Positions 11,901 to 22,237 of a stretch of DNA of 64,000 bases are shown one piece after another. The position numbers and the translations under genes were made by a program. The DNA is from Gryganskiella cystojenkinii (Eukaryota > Mortierellomycota > Mortierellomycetes > Mortierellales > Mortierellaceae): positions 451-64,450 of the forward strand of contig JAAAIG010000005.1 of the NCBI GenBank assembly GCA_015852425.1. The letters are read 5' to 3'. Position 1 is the stretch's first letter, and every line of letters begins with the position of its first letter. The notes below the pieces were generated by a model. It saw only the letters and a list, made by a program, of their open reading frames with translations. It searched no databases and was not told where the DNA came from.

Positions 11901-13878
11901 GGTTTGTGGTTGGAAAGGAAAGAGAAAGTGATTTGCTCTGCACCCTATGAAGGTATCCAAAGCAGATGATGAAAAGCAAGGGCAGAAGGAGTGAGTGATG
12001 ACGAATATGGTTTGTTAGACTTGCTAATTTGCGTCAAATACGGCACGAAGGTGAGACTCAGTGAGTCGACTGCGATACTAAAGAACGGAATGGAGGAAGT
12101 ATCAGAGAAAGGATGAGGATGGGATGGACTTCGCTGTTTACCTGGCGGAACAGAAAATCGGGGTTTAGCAGGGAGACGAGTGGCTATCAGACCCGTCGAA
12201 ACTTTGAGAGAGAAGCAGCCGCTTAGGGTTGATACTTATTTTGACGCGTGAGAAGAATAGGTCGAGCAAAGATGAGCGCGATGATGTAAAGTACAGTATG
12301 ACAGGAAGAACAATTGGGACTTCAAAAAGGTGTGTGTAGGAGGTGAGGATCAATATATTTTTTCTCTTTTGTCGGAGAAGAGAAAGAGAAGTGCCTTCAG
12401 AGCGAGTTGAAAATGCGATTCATAAAAGAAAACAAGAAGGGGACGTTGGAATACTGGGGTTGTCGCGATAATAAACCTTCCTGGGCTAAGATGATAAAAA
12501 ATCGCGATGAGGAAGTGAGGGCTTGTTGGCTCTTGTGAAAGAAGGAGACAGGAAAAAGGAAAGAGAAAGAAAAAGCTGGGATCGGTTAATGCCTGCAAGG
12601 AGATCAAAAGGAGGTTTAAGAGGAGGAGGAGGGTCAAGAGGGGGTTAAGAGAAGATAGGAAAGAGAAGGGACTTTAAAGGAGGGAAGAGAGGCAAAGTAA
12701 GGACCATGGGCCTGGAGGACAGGCAAAAACGTAGTCGGGGTGAAGAAGGGGGGGTGGGTTCAAGAAGGAGTCAACGCGATGAGGGAAAAGGGATCATGAA
12801 AAAAAAGAGAATGAACCAAGAATTTTTTTTCGTGTTTTTCGTGTTTAGGTTGACCGTTGACTGGTTGGACAGAAGTGTCAGCCGGCAACCGTTGCCGACG
12901 CGAACAACGATTGGTGAAAATCAACAACGTCCCTTCAGAGATAGGATGATTCTGAGGAGGAGCAAGGAGTGGGGCACAATCATTTTGTCGTCGAAAGAAA
13001 AGAAACAGGACAACGTGAACAGAAGAAGGGAAAAAAATGTCGATAGCACTCTTTTTTTTTGTTTGCCGTATGTGAGTTTTCAAGGGGTTTGTCTAGCATT
13101 CAAAATCGTTCGGTTGGACGCCTCTTGTTTTCTTCATTGTCTTTTCACCTTCAATTCTGAAAAGGAGAACAAAGAGGGGTCAGAGCTCCGGGGTAGCTGT
13201 CGCCGACCAGGTCGTTCCTTCCTCTTCTTTCCTCGGAGGAGCTACTGTGTCCGTTGCTAAAGATGTTCGTTTTAGATTGCAGTGTCACAAAACAGCTCAC
13301 CCTTTCTCGTCAACCCCTTGGTTGTGTAGCAGCAGAGCAAAATCAGAGCACAACAGCATTTAAGGGACAGCCCTCATTTCTTCTTTTTGTCCATGTCATC
13401 ATTCTTAAAAATACTGCAAGGAGCTCAATTAGATTAGGAACACGACTTGGACTCTGGCGCCTGCCATCACTTCTGCTGACATTTGTCTTGACGGTTACCC
13501 GTGTACTGCAGTTCTACGATCAGGGGTGAACATTAGAATCATGGAGAAAGTGCTGGAAAACTTTGCTTACGATTTCTTTTTTGTACTACGCCATGTGGGG
13601 AAGTCGCGACCCATTCTGACAATACACGAGGTCAACAAAAAGATGATGCACGCAAAGGCAAAAAGGGGTGTGAAGTGAACCTGTTGGCAACAATCTATTT
13701 TCGTTGCCTCGGCAGGGGTGTGGAAACGTACGTTGTTTTCAGGCGCGACACACAGTTGCAAGCGTGAATAAGCACTCTTGTTTGCTCCTCTGGATCATCA
13801 GCCCCAACGCTGGACTCGTTTATTCAGTGTTGTCATTCTCGTTAACATATCACATAGTTTTTTTTTTCCTTCGGATCT

Positions 13879-13888
13879 NNNNNNNNNN
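13879..13888. other. Assembly gap (10 N)
   Basis: Ten N characters form a fixed-size placeholder; the true gap length is unknown. It lies in gene-poor DNA about 520 nt upstream of the Vgb-like gene and may hide promoter sequence. Confidence 1.
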
Positions 13889-14404
13889 TTTTGCTTTCGC
13901 TGCGACGCTCTATGACAATAGTTGAGCAAAGGCAAATAGCGCCGAATTTGAAAACAGTAACCTTTCGTCAACAACAAACAGGAGGCGCGGAGGGGTCGAT
14001 CTTTTGTGCCGTGTTCAGACTCCGTCTCACTGTGAGGTGATGAAGTAAGGGGTCATAGAGCACTGAGATGGCCGTATGTTTGCACTTTTATTTTATTTTT
14101 TTTTTAAAAAAAAGAGTTGCTTGCACCGAAGGGGCGGGGGAAGGGAACCAAAAGGTCCTGGCTTTGGTGGGAGGACAACCCTGCAGAAACGCCTCCAAAG
14201 GATCTATTTCAGTCTCGGCCCCTGCTTGTTCGCTGATTTGCCTGGTGCGGTGTGATCACGGGCACTTGTTGCTTTAATAGGCCCTCAATGCGCTTTCTAC
14301 TTCTTTTACCACATCCTCCCTTTTCAACACCCCTAACCTAACCGTTGAACTCTTTGTCCCTCTACCTCTTCCTATCACACACACAGCCTTTAAAACCCTC
14401 AAAA

Positions 14405-15502
14405 ATGAGCGCGAATCAAAAATCTTTCTTGCTGTTGCTCTTACTCGTCCAGTCGATTTTCGCCTCAGTCTCGATCACGCCTGCCTCTTCGGACAGGTCC
14501 CCCAGTCGTGCTATCATCGAGAACCAACTTCCCGTCGCTGTCGAGACCCATGAGGTCATCAAGGTCAGCAACTCGGATGTGGTCCTCATCTCTCAAATGA
14601 GCAACAGTGTTCTTCTGAAGGCCGTTGTGGACGACGATGGACTCGTTGGCGAGTTGAAAGCATTTCAAATGTCACAAGCCGCCTCTGGTCTCCATGGCCT
14701 GTCAAACTCTCGAGTCTATCCTGGAAAGGTTTGGCTCACACTGCAACACGACAACATGTTGGTCCGGATCGATCCCAAGGTGAACTCTCTTAAAAAAGCG
14801 CCTGTCATCGAACAGGAAATCCCGGTCCCTACCCCGGGCAACGGTCCTCACTACATTGGTGAATATGGCAACGATCTTTGGGTTTCTCTCAAGGACAGCT
14901 TTGATGTGCTCCGTATCAGCCACGTCAACACTTCTGATTACACCATCTACAAAGGCGTCAACTCTCCTGTATTTGTAGCACAACATCCTGTCAACAAGAT
15001 GTTCTATGCGGGTCAAGACGCCATGTCTTCTATCATGAAAATCGATCCTGCCACAGGCAGTACGAATCAGATCCGGATCCCAGCCTCAGTCGGCCAGACA
15101 CCTGTGGGTATGATTAGTGGCCCTCAGGGTGTCTGGTTTACACTCCTTGGCAACAATACCCAAGGTACTGGTACGATTGGTCGCATTAACGCAGACGATA
15201 CGATCGTCTATTTCAAGTTGACGAGCGCCTTTGGAAAGGATGCCAGCTTATTGCACCTGGCATTCGATCCTGATACCACAAGCAACACTCTCTGGCTCTT
15301 GTCTTCCTCGATCATCTACGACAAGGCTTTGAACATGGTCATCAAGGTCCAGTTCGATGCTCAATGGACAGCCATCCAGAGTGAGGATGATGTGGTCATC
15401 CCGACTCAAGAAGACAAGGCCCATCGGATCTTTATCACACCCACTAATGTGTTCGCTACCGAGCTCTCTTCATCAAAATTGTTATCCATGTATACGTTGT
15501 GA
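14405..15502 (+). CDS. Secreted Vgb/SMP-30-like beta-propeller protein
   Basis: This is an intronless gene. The ATG at 14405 is chosen because it is directly followed by a signal peptide with a poly-Leu core (MSANQKSFLLLLLLVQSIFA); an upstream in-frame TTG adds an unlikely leader. The about 365-residue product repeats blades of the kind VWLTLQHDNMLVRIDP, LWVSLKDSFDVLRI, MFYAGQDAMSSIMKIDPATG, VWFTLLGNNTQGTGTIGRI and LWLLSSSIIYDKALN, the pattern of virginiamycin B lyase-like and related six- or seven-bladed propellers. Bacterial Vgb linearises streptogramin B antibiotics; whether this fungal protein has any lyase or lactonase activity is unknown, and I could not identify catalytic residues. It probably acts outside the cell or in the secretory route. 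Absence of introns among intron-rich neighbours fits, but does not prove, ancient acquisition from bacteria. A perfect hairpin lies 24 nt past the stop. Confidence 0.65.
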   Translation: MSANQKSFLLLLLLVQSIFASVSITPASSDRSPSRAIIENQLPVAVETHEVIKVSNSDVVLISQMSNSVLLKAVVDDDGLVGELKAFQMSQAASGLHGLSNSRVYPGKVWLTLQHDNMLVRIDPKVNSLKKAPVIEQEIPVPTPGNGPHYIGEYGNDLWVSLKDSFDVLRISHVNTSDYTIYKGVNSPVFVAQHPVNKMFYAGQDAMSSIMKIDPATGSTNQIRIPASVGQTPVGMISGPQGVWFTLLGNNTQGTGTIGRINADDTIVYFKLTSAFGKDASLLHLAFDPDTTSNTLWLLSSSIIYDKALNMVIKVQFDAQWTAIQSEDDVVIPTQEDKAHRIFITPTNVFATELSSSKLLSMYTL

Positions 15503-15526
15503 AGCGGGTTAACCATAGGAGTAAAT

Positions 15527-15557
15527 AAATCTTTGTCCCAGCGCGGGACAAAGATTT
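15527..15557. repeat. Perfect 13-bp inverted repeat in the 3' flank
   Basis: The arms at 15527-15539 and 15545-15557 (AAATCTTTGTCCC and its exact complement) are separated by a 5-nt AGCGC loop. It lies between the stop of the Vgb-like gene (15502) and the convergent stop of the OPT transporter (15628), so either transcript could carry the stem in its 3' UTR. Confidence 0.9.
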
Positions 15558-15627
15558 CTTCCCTTCCTCTGGTATTTTTTTTTTTAATTGTCAAACACAT
15601 GCCCCAACGTCGCAATCCGCATATTCT

Positions 15628-18507
15628 TTAATCTCCATAGTAGTTCACCTCCGAGAGCGGACAATGATCGATGACCTCGGCCGTTCCCCACCATTGGGGA
15701 AAGTCTTTATCCCAACTCTAACGAAGCAGGAAGGATTCAACAAAATAATATATATGAAGGCCATAAAAGAGATTTGTGTTAATGACTTCAAGAAACAGCC
15801 CTTCCCTTTGTTTTTCTAGCCGACGTTTTTTTTTCTTCTTACCTGAAGTAAAAAGTAACAAACCAATCCAGAAAGTGCCACACCCGTGTCCATGGCCGCG
15901 GATGTCACATAGTTGTACCGTTTCCACCAACTGGTATGGTACCGTCTGATGTACCACATGAAGATAAACCCTAAAAGGATTCCATTCGGGTAGAAATACG
16001 CCTGCGCTGGGGGCATACAACTTGTGGCTGCCAACAGGACCGGGAAATGAATCTTTTGCAAGAAATCGACATCCGGGTAACGACGACAGAGTAACCAGAT
16101 CGGGATCGGTAATAATGCACCAATGACGAACCCCCACTGAATGATCGAATATTGGGATCCAAACCCAAACATCCTTCCAGGACCGATCACACCCCAGATC
16201 ACCGAGGCCGAGTAGAACGCTAAATAAATAATAAATAGTGTGATAAAAACATAGACGTCAGCTCTGGACCCTCATAAACTCAGGAGACATGAAAAGAGAT
16301 CAAGGAAGATGTGGCTTACTATTGGTATTACGGCAGGTCCAAGGGTACCCTTCCTTGGTACATATGTCTGGTTGAACCCTGAGCAGCCAATCCGTAGTCG
16401 CGAGATTAATCATTCCCGCAAGAACACTACATATCACTTGGACCCAAAACATGATCCTCGGTGGGATCTTCATATAATGACCCAATTTCAAATCTTGAGT
16501 GAACTGCAACGCTTGCACGTTCGTGATGTACCCATAGGCCTTGAAGGTCACGTTGGCGATCGGGTGACCCGGCATTAGGTAACCGATCACGTATTCTGTG
16601 ATTACGTTCAGTCCCGGTTGTTGGTTCGTCACTGCCTGAACAATCCCGACCGGCAACGCAAACAAAAAGGCAATCGCGAGCGAAACCAAAAGGTAGTACC
16701 AGGGCAAGTAATGCCATTTCACGACCGTCACGATCGACAGGGCCAACGAGACCAAGAATAAGGTCGCGTACCACCACTGGGGGACCTCCTTGTAAGCCAA
16801 CATCATCCTCGAGTGAATGTCATGATCCCGCATAGAGATCGCAGCCTTCCATTGGTCTCGAATATCATTGCCGTGGTAGAGAAGGACATGAGTCAAGGTT
16901 GCGGTCAACCCAGCGAAGCCGATTCCGTATGTGATCGCAAAAAACGAATCCATCCTCAAGGGTCCATAGGCTTCGTATTTAACCGGATCGAGGACATTAT
17001 TGGTCATGACCATGGATTTGTTGTACTTGGTACCATCCTCTTTGAAGAGTCCCGCAGTCAGTATCGGGAACATCTTGGAGTTCCAGAGGTTGCAGTAATA
17101 CGCGATCGGGGCCGCGATCCAGGCCACGAAGACAAACCCGACAAGGATGTTGACTTGAGCCCACCAAGGTGTCACCAATGGAGATAAAGCTGAGGTCGAA
17201 GTCGCCCAATCAAACGAAAGAGTACCAAACCCGAGTCCATTCGATCCAGTGAGTTGAGAAAGGACCACATTCTTGGGATTGATCCAACACAGGATCGAAA
17301 ACGCTGTCAAAGTCGGAAAGATGTAATTCGGGAACCAGTACCAGATAAAGGAACCGAACGTAACCCAGCCAAAGAACTTCATGCGACTCATGCGTCGATT
17401 CTTGTATTGCTCGTCTGTAGTATAGATATCACCCCCTTCGTGCAAGGTCCTGAACAAGGCCACAGTGACAAGATTCGCGGGCCAGATCATATGGGCGGGC
17501 TTGACCAAGAACTTCCGCAAGACACCTGCTAACGAGAACCCAGTTATCTGAGTCGTCAAGATCAGCATGAACGCGGCCAGGAACCCTTGATCGTCGTTAT
17601 AGTATTTCTTTTGCAAGATGACGATATCAACTGCATACGCCGTTCCGGAACAACAGGCAACTGCGGTACCGATTAGAGCATGTTCCTTGATATTAAAAGG
17701 TCCGGGGTTAAAGGACCACCTCCAGCCAAACAGGTTGAATTGTCGTCGAGGCAAGACACGGGCCATAAATCGTCCAATGGGTAGAGATATCAACGAGACG
17801 ACTGTGTACGTGATTGATACGGGATTTTGGCGAAGGTAAAAGAACTGGTTCACGAATGAGACCAAGAGAGTAAAGAAGAGTGAGAGGAACCACATCCGGA
17901 ATGTGTTCGTTGGCATGGTTGGGTCGTCCGTGACTAAGATGAAAAAGAATTGACGTATAGTTGTGACTAGGTTAACAACATGGCCTCTCCCGGGGGGGGG
18001 GGGGTCATCGACCTCATTAATTAGAAAGGAATAGAGAAGGGTGAAATACTTGCCTGGCACACAGGCGCGAACTTCTTCAATCGGCGAGTTTTCAGCAGAG
18101 GGTCCAGCCGCCGAGAGCTGGGACTCCACATCATCGCGTTCTTTGTTGTGGGCCGAGGACCAAAGGTGCGATCTTGACGTGACGGATGGAGAAGTGGAAG
18201 AACGAATGGATCCGGTGTCATGGTCGGTCTTTTCATACCAGGAAAACATCTCAAGTTGATCTTCGACACCCGTTCGAGACCGGACTCGGGTAATGCGCGA
18301 CTGTCCCGATGTAATCGACGAATTCGTTCCTACTCGTACCGGTGGAGGTGGTGCTGAGGGTTCATGTTGCTGTTGCGGAGGAGAAGAGGGATCAGCGGGG
18401 ACTGGGATTATAACATCTGTGTTTGAGCTAGTGCTGCCGCTGTCGTTGGTGCTATTATGCGCAGGCGTCGAGCTATTCTCGGCGCTCTCGAGGTCCTCTG
18501 GAGTCAT
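15628..18507 (-). CDS. OPT-family oligopeptide transporter
   Basis: There are four exons: 18507-18054, 17933-16320, 16219-15843 and 15717-15628, about 844 residues. The start is the ATG at 18507 (MTPEDLESAENS); a longer reading begins at TTG. A cytoplasmic Ser/Pro-rich N-terminus leads to the family signature EEVRACVP-VTDDPTMPTNTFR, then many hydrophobic helices, the NPGPFNIKEH motif (OPT 'NPG' region), KIPPR near the C-terminal third, FYSASVIWGVIGPGRMF, and a terminus ending WWGTAEVIDHCPLSEVNYYG, all typical of the oligopeptide-transporter branch. It should import small peptides (perhaps glutathione-like) with protons across the plasma membrane. The first intron is of GC-AG type and is needed to restore the signature. 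The last two introns are ordinary GT-AG. It is convergent with the Vgb-like gene. Confidence 0.9.
17934..18053 (-). other. In-frame GC-AG intron of the OPT gene
   Basis: The donor is CCAG/GCAAGT, the consensus for GC-AG introns; the acceptor is TCATCTTAG. Its 120 nt are divisible by three and contain no stop, so retention would insert 40 residues. Removal joins CVP to VTDDPTMP, matching the conserved OPT N-terminal motif. It also contains a G13 run on the plus strand (17992-18004). Confidence 0.8.
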
Positions 18508-18869
18508 TAAGTATGAGGATTGATGTTCGCACAAACACAAGTAATCACAAGCAATATCAAAGGGCAAGAAAGAGACAACAAAAAACAAGAAAAATGCTCG
18601 AGAGCGGGGTGTTTTGAAGGGATTTGGATAGAAAAAAAATAAAGGAAGAACTTGAAAAACATAGATTGGTGGTTGGTCTCAACAATGCTCAGGGGCCGCG
18701 ATTGGGATCGAATGTCATATGGAAAGATATGCAAAATGAGATTTCTTGCTTTCGAATTTTGCCGGGGGGTGGGATGAACTATGTTTAAAAAAACAAATCA
18801 TATGGCGCGTGCAACTTTCATGTTCCAAACACACGCGACTTTTTTTTTGGGCACGCTCTAAAAACGCTT

Positions 18870-19740
18870 TTTTTTTTATTAATTCGCCTGGGGACACAAG
18901 CTGTTGGATCTTGTTGAACGGGGCTATGGAGGTGATATTGTGGAGTCCATCTGCATGGAGACTTTCGAAGTTGTGGCTAACGTGTCAGTATGTCTCAATC
19001 TCGGCCAGGTACATGTGCAAGCTGAAGAAAGACAATCTCTTCAGTGGCTTCAGCGTTCCCACGAGTGCCAGTCAATGCCATAATTTCATAGTCCAATCTT
19101 CACTCTGACCGTCTGCTTCCATTATCCCACTCGAAATCACGCTACTAGAAAGATTCGACTGTTGCAGAAACTCAAGGGTTGTCAGCCGTTCATGGATCAT
19201 CCTCTCGGAAGACATGAATAACGAGGAGAAGACTCATGGACGATTTGAAGACGACTACGAAAAAGTAGGTGCCTCGGGCTTGGGTTCAGGTTCAGGTCTT
19301 GCTCCATCAACGACTACGATGGTCAAAAGTGTTTTCATATCCAAACAGATCAGGGTCGCGGATCGTTTAAAATTTTGGCATCTCGAATCTCAGCGAAGAA
19401 CACTCTTCGAGAATCAGTAACGTACATAGCATCTCTTGGACCATCTTACCCTTGACTTCTAGAATGGACGACGCACATTTGAAGTCCAGGATCCGTAGCG
19501 TCAATGCTTGATGCAGTTGAAGCAATCATCACGACAGTTCTCTGAATCATCTCGTCCAAACTTTCAGTCCCTCCAGCGATTTCTTCTGGTTCTGGGTGCT
19601 GTTTTTTCGTCATGATTTCGGTCAATCCTGTAGCAGTTGCTGTTTATGTAGTTGATGCTGGTCAAGATTCCAGGAAGGAAATGATCTAGTCATGCTCCTC
19701 AGGCGTAGCTGAGTGTGCACTGCATTCCAGCTTGAGATGG
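18870..19740 (-). pseudogene. Decayed F-box/LRR-like gene
   Basis: On the minus strand, pieces of coding sequence survive with stops and frame breaks. One frame reads LTTLEFLQQSNL, then EDWTMKLWH, a stop, LALVGTLKPLKRLSFFSLHM, a second stop, HVSHNFESLHADGLHN; another further upstream reads LHQALTLRILDFKC, then GKMVQEMLCTLLILEE. The spacing of Leu, WTMKL and a capping 'LRxLD...MVQExLCT' phrase recall the large leucine-rich-repeat/F-box-like families of Mortierellaceae as I know them; this is inference from memory. Several in-frame stops make an active product unlikely unless unrecognised introns remove them. Limits are approximate and fragments may extend to about 20130. Confidence 0.4.
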
Positions 19741-20790
19741 ATCAGGTTCCAGCAAAAACTTCTGTATGTGTTCCGCGAGCCACTCGCCGGCTCTTGAATC
19801 TGTATAGCTTAGTGACCATCTCGAGTTCAGAGCGCTATTTGAGAATCTCGAGTCAGTTTCCTTAGAAAGTACAGAGGCTTTCCTTAATTTCGGCAAGAAC
19901 AAGAAAAATTGAAGCGCCAAAAACTCTCAGGGTTGTCCTATGGGTTTGCTCCTCATCATCATCTTGTTTCATGAACGAAAACCGCTAGAGTCAAAGAATC
20001 TTGAGCTGCGACCGAAACGGCTACAGTCTTGCCCAACTCTCCAACTGGACACGGGTTCCAGACGTGACCCGGGATTCCAAGGGGGAGAACCAGTGGCGGC
20101 TTGCCTCCCAAAATACTCAGCTGTGCTCCTCGTGTAAAGCCGACTGTACAGTTCCTTCATAACTCCCAAAACACGTCGTCTTCGACCATACACCTACAGA
20201 CGTGTTTCGCCTCAGTTTTCATGACCACTCCAAAAATATCACCCCGAATTTGTCCTTACAAACAAACGACCCCGGTCTTATACTTTTCCGTCTTGATTTT
20301 TTCTTCTCTTCCCTCCGTTTATATTTGGGCCGCTCTGGTGGCGATCGTTTCCATGATTTGGACCATGGTTTCGTCTGCCCCAGCGGACCCAAAGACTTCA
20401 TGCTCTGATCCCATCACTGCGTATTGTGTGTCGACTCAAATGCGTTGCGGCTGTGACGGGCGTCGCGACAGAGAATGCCCACACATGCCTTCGACAAGAA
20501 AACAGTGGCGAACGCGAACAACGTCTGACGCGGACAAGGCCAAATGCATAATGCAAAAATTGATGTTTTGAGGGATCAGGACTCGAGCAGAAATGCATGC
20601 CTGATGCTGAGTAAAAAGAGGATAAAATAGTGAAGAGACCTGACCCATAGTTTTATGAAATTGCCTCATAATAAAACCAGATCGGAAGCATTAAGAGAAC
20701 GCGAGAAAACACTCCGCATAATGGTGCTTCACTTTTTTGGGGTTCGTGACGTCCATTCTTATATTATTGCTAACTGGCCGTGGCGTTTTT
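19741..20790. other. Intergenic with possible further pseudogene debris
   Basis: The minus strand between 19740 and 20130 still looks coding-like in short pieces but without one readable frame, so it may be the 5' part of the decayed LRR-like gene. The 156-codon plus-strand ORF at 20101-20571 has one hydrophobic patch and several Cys but no recognisable domain; I do not call it a gene. Confidence 0.4.
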
Positions 20791-21795
20791 TTAACTCCTC
20801 GCAATCTTTTGCAACATGTTGTTATTGTGCTTAATCGTGCCCGAGAGCTCATCCGTCTTGGTCGAGAGGCCGTTCATCCTTTCTGTCTGCTGTAGGACCT
20901 CGGTACGCATCGCCTCGGTCTTGGCCTTCAACTCGGCGAGCCCGCCTCCCAGCAGGTTCAGGTTCTGATCAATCTTTTCCTCGACCGCATCGTCCTCTGT
21001 AGAGTTCTCAAAAGAATATAACGATCTCTCGCCGCCGGGGCCGCCGTCGCCCTCTTCTCTTCTTTCTCCAGACTGTTGTCGATACGGCTGTCCTCGATCT
21101 CGACCATACGGACCTTGACCTTGTCCAACCTCAAGTCTCTGACGACTCTCTGCTTCTTCCTTTCGGACTCTCTCTCTCTGTGCCGCCTCCTCTGCCGCCT
21201 TCTCCTTGGCCTCTTCCAAAGCCCTCTCCTTTTTTTGTCTCGAACTCGAAAACGGCGTTTTGATATGGAACGCAAACATGGAACGGTTCACAGTCTTGAG
21301 TTCTCGCGTCTTTTCCACCGCAGCGTCCGCATGGATCTGACCCGAGTCTAGAAGACGTTCGACGCGACCCAAGGTTTCAGATTGTTCACCGAGTTGTGTC
21401 ATGGTGCGGTCAGCACTCTGGTTCGATTCCCTCATCAGTCGAAGTGATTCTTCTGTCGATTGAAGCGATTCGAGACGGAGATCTCGGGTCTCCTGCTGGA
21501 CACGGGCAACATCATCTTCATTGAATGGACGCTGCTGGTCCTGTGGGGCGTATTGATCCTGTTGTCGGAACTTTTGGTATTGGCCATAGGACGATAACGA
21601 CGACTGTCTGTATGACTGAGCCCCACCACCGTCACCACCACCACTAGTCGTCGGTCTACCAAAAGATGTTGTCGGCGTGTATGATGAGGTAGACGACTGT
21701 CCATCAGAGTTCGAAGAACTTGAAGACCCGTATCGATTATTGCTGTAAGTACCTCCACCACCATACTGCCTCGTGTTCCCGCCGTAAGCTGCCAT
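20791..21795 (-). CDS. SEC9: Sec9/SNAP-25-type Qbc SNARE
   Basis: This is an intronless gene of 334 residues with ATG at 21795 (MAAYGGNTRQYGGGG). It has a Gly/Ser/Tyr-rich N-terminus, a first SNARE motif around VARVQQETRDLRLESLQSTE to QSETLGRVERLL, the linker phrase LKTVNRSMFAFHIKTPFSS typical of Sec9/SNAP-25, a charged linker, and a second SNARE motif (DQNLNLLGGGLAELKAKTEA to NNNMLQKIA). The layer-0 glutamines appear to be the Q of GEQSETL and the second Q of VLQQTE. The protein would pair with a Sso/syntaxin and a Snc/VAMP at the plasma membrane for exocytosis and hyphal tip growth. There is no transmembrane segment and no obvious palmitoylation Cys cluster, as in yeast Sec9. The N-terminal extension is much shorter than in yeast Sec9. 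A TATATA lies about 148 nt upstream. Confidence 0.9.
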   Translation of the reverse strand: MAAYGGNTRQYGGGGTYSNNRYGSSSSSNSDGQSSTSSYTPTTSFGRPTTSGGGDGGGAQSYRQSSLSSYGQYQKFRQQDQYAPQDQQRPFNEDDVARVQQETRDLRLESLQSTEESLRLMRESNQSADRTMTQLGEQSETLGRVERLLDSGQIHADAAVEKTRELKTVNRSMFAFHIKTPFSSSRQKKERALEEAKEKAAEEAAQRERVRKEEAESRQRLEVGQGQGPYGRDRGQPYRQQSGERREEGDGGPGGERSLYSFENSTEDDAVEEKIDQNLNLLGGGLAELKAKTEAMRTEVLQQTERMNGLSTKTDELSGTIKHNNNMLQKIARS

Positions 21796-21942
21796 CGCTT
21801 GATGATTTTTCCCGGTATAGAAGTGAAATCGTAGGTCGAGTGAAAATGTCGGACGTTGGGTGCCTGATTTGAAATTATCAAGATATTCCAGAGATGGTGT
21901 AAAGAATTGAGACAGGAAAGAGAAAAGAAGTCCAAGAGGCGT

Positions 21943-21948
21943 TATATA
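21943..21948 (-). promoter_or_regulatory. Possible TATA box for SEC9
   Basis: TATATA lies about 148 nt upstream of the SEC9 ATG on the minus strand, in the 442-nt gap to CCZ1. Position and sequence only; transcription start is unknown. Confidence 0.3.
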
Positions 21949-22237
21949 GTCCATGAACAATTGCAACGTGGCGAAAAAAGAAAGAGGCTGTGAACATCAT
22001 TAAATAAACGCAAAAATTCCGGGGATAGTCAAAAACGGAAACATCGCCTGACTGCACTGTTAGCTTTTGTCTCTTTGCAGAAAAATAGAGCTCCATCCTT
22101 TAGCATTGATCAGAAGGTCCTATTTTTAGTGGACTGGCGAACGATTTTAATCCTGACCAGGCTGACTCCTACATATGAAGGTCAAATGAGTTGGCTTTTT
22201 TATTGTAAAAATTATTAATACCAATTCACTCGGTGTC

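Larger units (their letters stand above)
11324..14404. other. 3-kb gene-poor divergent region
   Basis: This stretch lies between the minus-strand C2H2 gene and the plus-strand Vgb-like gene. Purine-rich strings (about 11460-11650 and 12560-12800) look like long 5' UTR/promoter sequence of the C2H2 gene, and a candidate upstream exon lies at 11852-11900. The 184-codon ORF at 12706-13260 is Lys/Arg/Phe-rich low complexity without family features. A 10-N gap interrupts the region at 13879. No other gene can be supported. Confidence 0.5.

Noticed and set aside
12706..13260. 184-codon plus-strand ORF
   Set aside because: Lys/Arg/Glu-rich translation of a purine tract followed by Phe runs; no homologous pattern or splice structure.
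18015..18053. Reading the OPT N-terminal loop as coding through the GC-AG intron
   Set aside because: The inserted 40 residues interrupt a highly conserved signature and include a translated G-run; a consensus GC donor gives a perfect match instead.
21419..21440. GGTTCGATTCCCTC, similar to a tRNA B-box
   Set aside because: It lies in SEC9 coding sequence and no matching A-box or cloverleaf can be built around it. No tRNA or rRNA gene was found in the window.
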